Shown: piece after piece, positions 5,608 through 6,961 of the stretch
Position numbering within the stretch: the first letter of the stretch is position 1
Layout of the letters: the number at the start of each line of letters is the position of its first letter
NCBI GenBank assembly: GCA_023387715.1
Contig: JAEWHQ010000130.1
Coordinates: 1-6,961, forward strand
From: Pseudomonadota bacterium
GTDB lineage: Bacteria; Pseudomonadota; Alphaproteobacteria; Rhizobiales; Rhizobiaceae
Reading direction: 5' to 3'
DNA: 6,961 bases
Position numbers and translations under genes: made by a program
Notes under the pieces: generated by a model
Told to the model about the DNA's origin: nothing
The model's input: the letters and a program-made list of their open reading frames with translations, nothing else
Database searches by the model: none

Positions 5608-6961
5608 TCAAGAGCCGGATTTAATCAATGCAGCATAAACACCGCCCAAAGCTTCCAGCTCTTCATGCGTGCCACGCTCTACAATGCGTCCTTGCTGCAA
5701 AACGATAATCTGGTCAGCATTGCGGATTGTTGAAAGACGATGCGCGATAGTGATTGTCGTTCGGTCTTTCGACAAATTAGCCAGCGCCATTTCCATGGCG
5801 CGTTCGGTTTTCGTATCCAATGCACTGGTTGCTTCATCCAGCAATAAAACCGGCGGATTACGTAAAATCGTACGCGCCAAGGCTAAACGCTGCTTTTCAC
5901 CGCCAGAAAAACGATAACCGCGGTCGCCGACAATCGTGTCATAGCCATCCGGCAAGGCTGCGAGATAATCATGAATTTGGGCAATTTTAGCAGCGCAGAT
6001 CAATTCTTCATCTGTTGCATCCGGTTTTGCGAAGCGCAAATTTTCGGCAACGGATGCGTAAAGCAGATAAGGTTCCTGCGTTACGACACCGAGCATGTTC
6101 GCCAATGTATCAAAACTTAAGTCGCGAATATCAATACCGTCATAACGGATAGAGCCACTTTGTACATCGTAAAGTCGTGCCAGCAGATAACCAAGCGTTG
6201 TTTTGCCGGAACCGGTTGAACCAACAAGCGCGACACTGGAGCCAGCCGGAATATCAATGGAGATATCCGACAAAGTTGGTCTGTCGATATCGGGATAGGA
6301 AAAGCTGACATGATTGATCTGAACGCCACCTTGCATCTGAGCGCGCTCAAACTCCACCGCATTGGCAACCTGCTTAATTTCAACCGGCTTATCAAGATAT
6401 TGAAAAACACGGGTGAACAGCGCCCGCGTAGTGCGCACCTCACGATTGATCGCGAGTAAACCTTCCAGCGGCCAGAGCAATTGCTCCTGCAGAGCAATCA
6501 TCGCGACCAATGTCCCGATCGTCACCGGAATACTTGTGCTCATCAAAAATCCGCCCAGCAACAAAGTCAGCGCAGGCAAAATTGACAGGATAAGATAAAT
6601 CAACTGTCATTCCCACTCACCGGCCGTGTGCGAACGTACTTCCAATTTTGCTACATCTTCAGATGTGCGCGTAAAATGACGGGTCAGATGCTCACCCCGC
6701 CCCATCGTGCGTGCCAGAATAACGCCAGAGATCGACAAAGATTCCTGCACAACCGCCGACATGTCCCCAAGGCGCACTTGCTGTTCATGGGTGATAGACT
6801 CGCGCATTTTGCCGACGCGATCACTAAGAATGATCGTCAACGGGACTGCCACCATTGAAAACAATGCCAAACGCCAATCAAGGAAAAACATCGCAATTGC
6901 AGTCATCACCACCATGCTTAAATTGCGCGCAATAAAAACGGCGAGGCCATCCCCACCGCCG
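5608..6961 (-). pseudogene. ABC transporter, fused permease and ATPase, interrupted by an in-frame TGA (partial, 5' end outside window)
   Basis: The frame enters from the right edge, codes for 117 residues (GGGDGLAVFIARNL to RSHTAGEWE), meets TGA at 6609-6607, and continues in the same frame for 332 more residues to the TGA at 5610-5608. Before the stop lie transmembrane helices (NLSMVVMTAIAMFFLDWRLA, then LFSMVAVPLTIIL) and the cytoplasmic helices of an exporter permease. After it come two more helices (LIYLILSILPALTLLLGGF, IGTLVAMIALQEQLLW). A full ATPase follows, numbered from the TTG at 6603: Walker A GSTGSGKTT (128-136), Q-loop Gln176, signature FSGGEKQR (232-239), Walker B VLLLDEA (252-258), H-loop His288. 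Typical relatives read AGRWRM or similar across the break, so one codon is affected and nothing is deleted. About 150 N-terminal residues lie outside the window. The substrate is unknown; the class is usually drug or lipid export. A sequencing error, or two pieces translated separately by re-initiation at TTG 6603, cannot be excluded. The intact ATPase suggests the change is recent. Confidence 0.75.

Noticed and set aside
6607..6609. The TGA as a selenocysteine or tryptophan codon.
   Set aside because: Several genes in the window use TGA as a normal stop and TGG for tryptophan. The permease position is not a catalytic cysteine, and no SECIS-like hairpin is evident just downstream.

Overview
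The window looks like chromosomal DNA from an alphaproteobacterium, probably of the order Hyphomicrobiales (a Brucella/Ochrobactrum-like relative is my guess, held weakly). This rests on protein style and balanced base composition, not on a phylogenetic marker. All three complete genes and the reopened ABC gene end in TGA or TAA, and tryptophan is written TGG, so the standard bacterial code applies.

Layout: (1) Bases 1-1083, minus strand: a ScfR/RamB-type regulator (XRE helix-turn-helix plus a degenerate IrrE-like domain plus the family's C-terminal domain). It starts at a TTG codon and runs off the left edge. (2) Bases 1084-1273: a divergent control region with a conspicuous tandem repeat resembling the RamB operator, and weak promoter candidates for both directions. 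(3) Bases 1274-4902, plus strand: a compact prpD-prpC-prpB operon encoding the methylcitrate cycle (2-methylcitrate dehydratase, 2-methylcitrate synthase, 2-methylisocitrate lyase). It ends at a rho-independent hairpin. (4) Bases 4921-6961, minus strand and convergent: a GrpB-family protein, preceded in its transcription direction by an ABC exporter gene. The exporter reading frame is interrupted by one in-frame TGA and continues past the right edge.

How the genes work together: PrpC joins propionyl-CoA to oxaloacetate. PrpD, with an aconitase encoded elsewhere, isomerises 2-methylcitrate. PrpB splits 2-methylisocitrate into pyruvate and succinate. The divergent regulator probably senses a short-chain acyl-CoA and controls the operon and itself through the repeats at 1116-1140. 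Regulator family, PrpD subtype and divergent layout resemble the actinobacterial prpR-prpDC locus more than the enteric sigma54 PrpR-prpBCDE locus. The convergent ABC-GrpB pair has no visible functional link to propionate.

I see no RNA genes, CRISPR arrays, insertion sequences or attachment sites, and no evidence of a wholly new system. The points most worth checking are the operator repeats, the actinobacterial-style regulatory arrangement, and the nonsense codon in the ABC gene.
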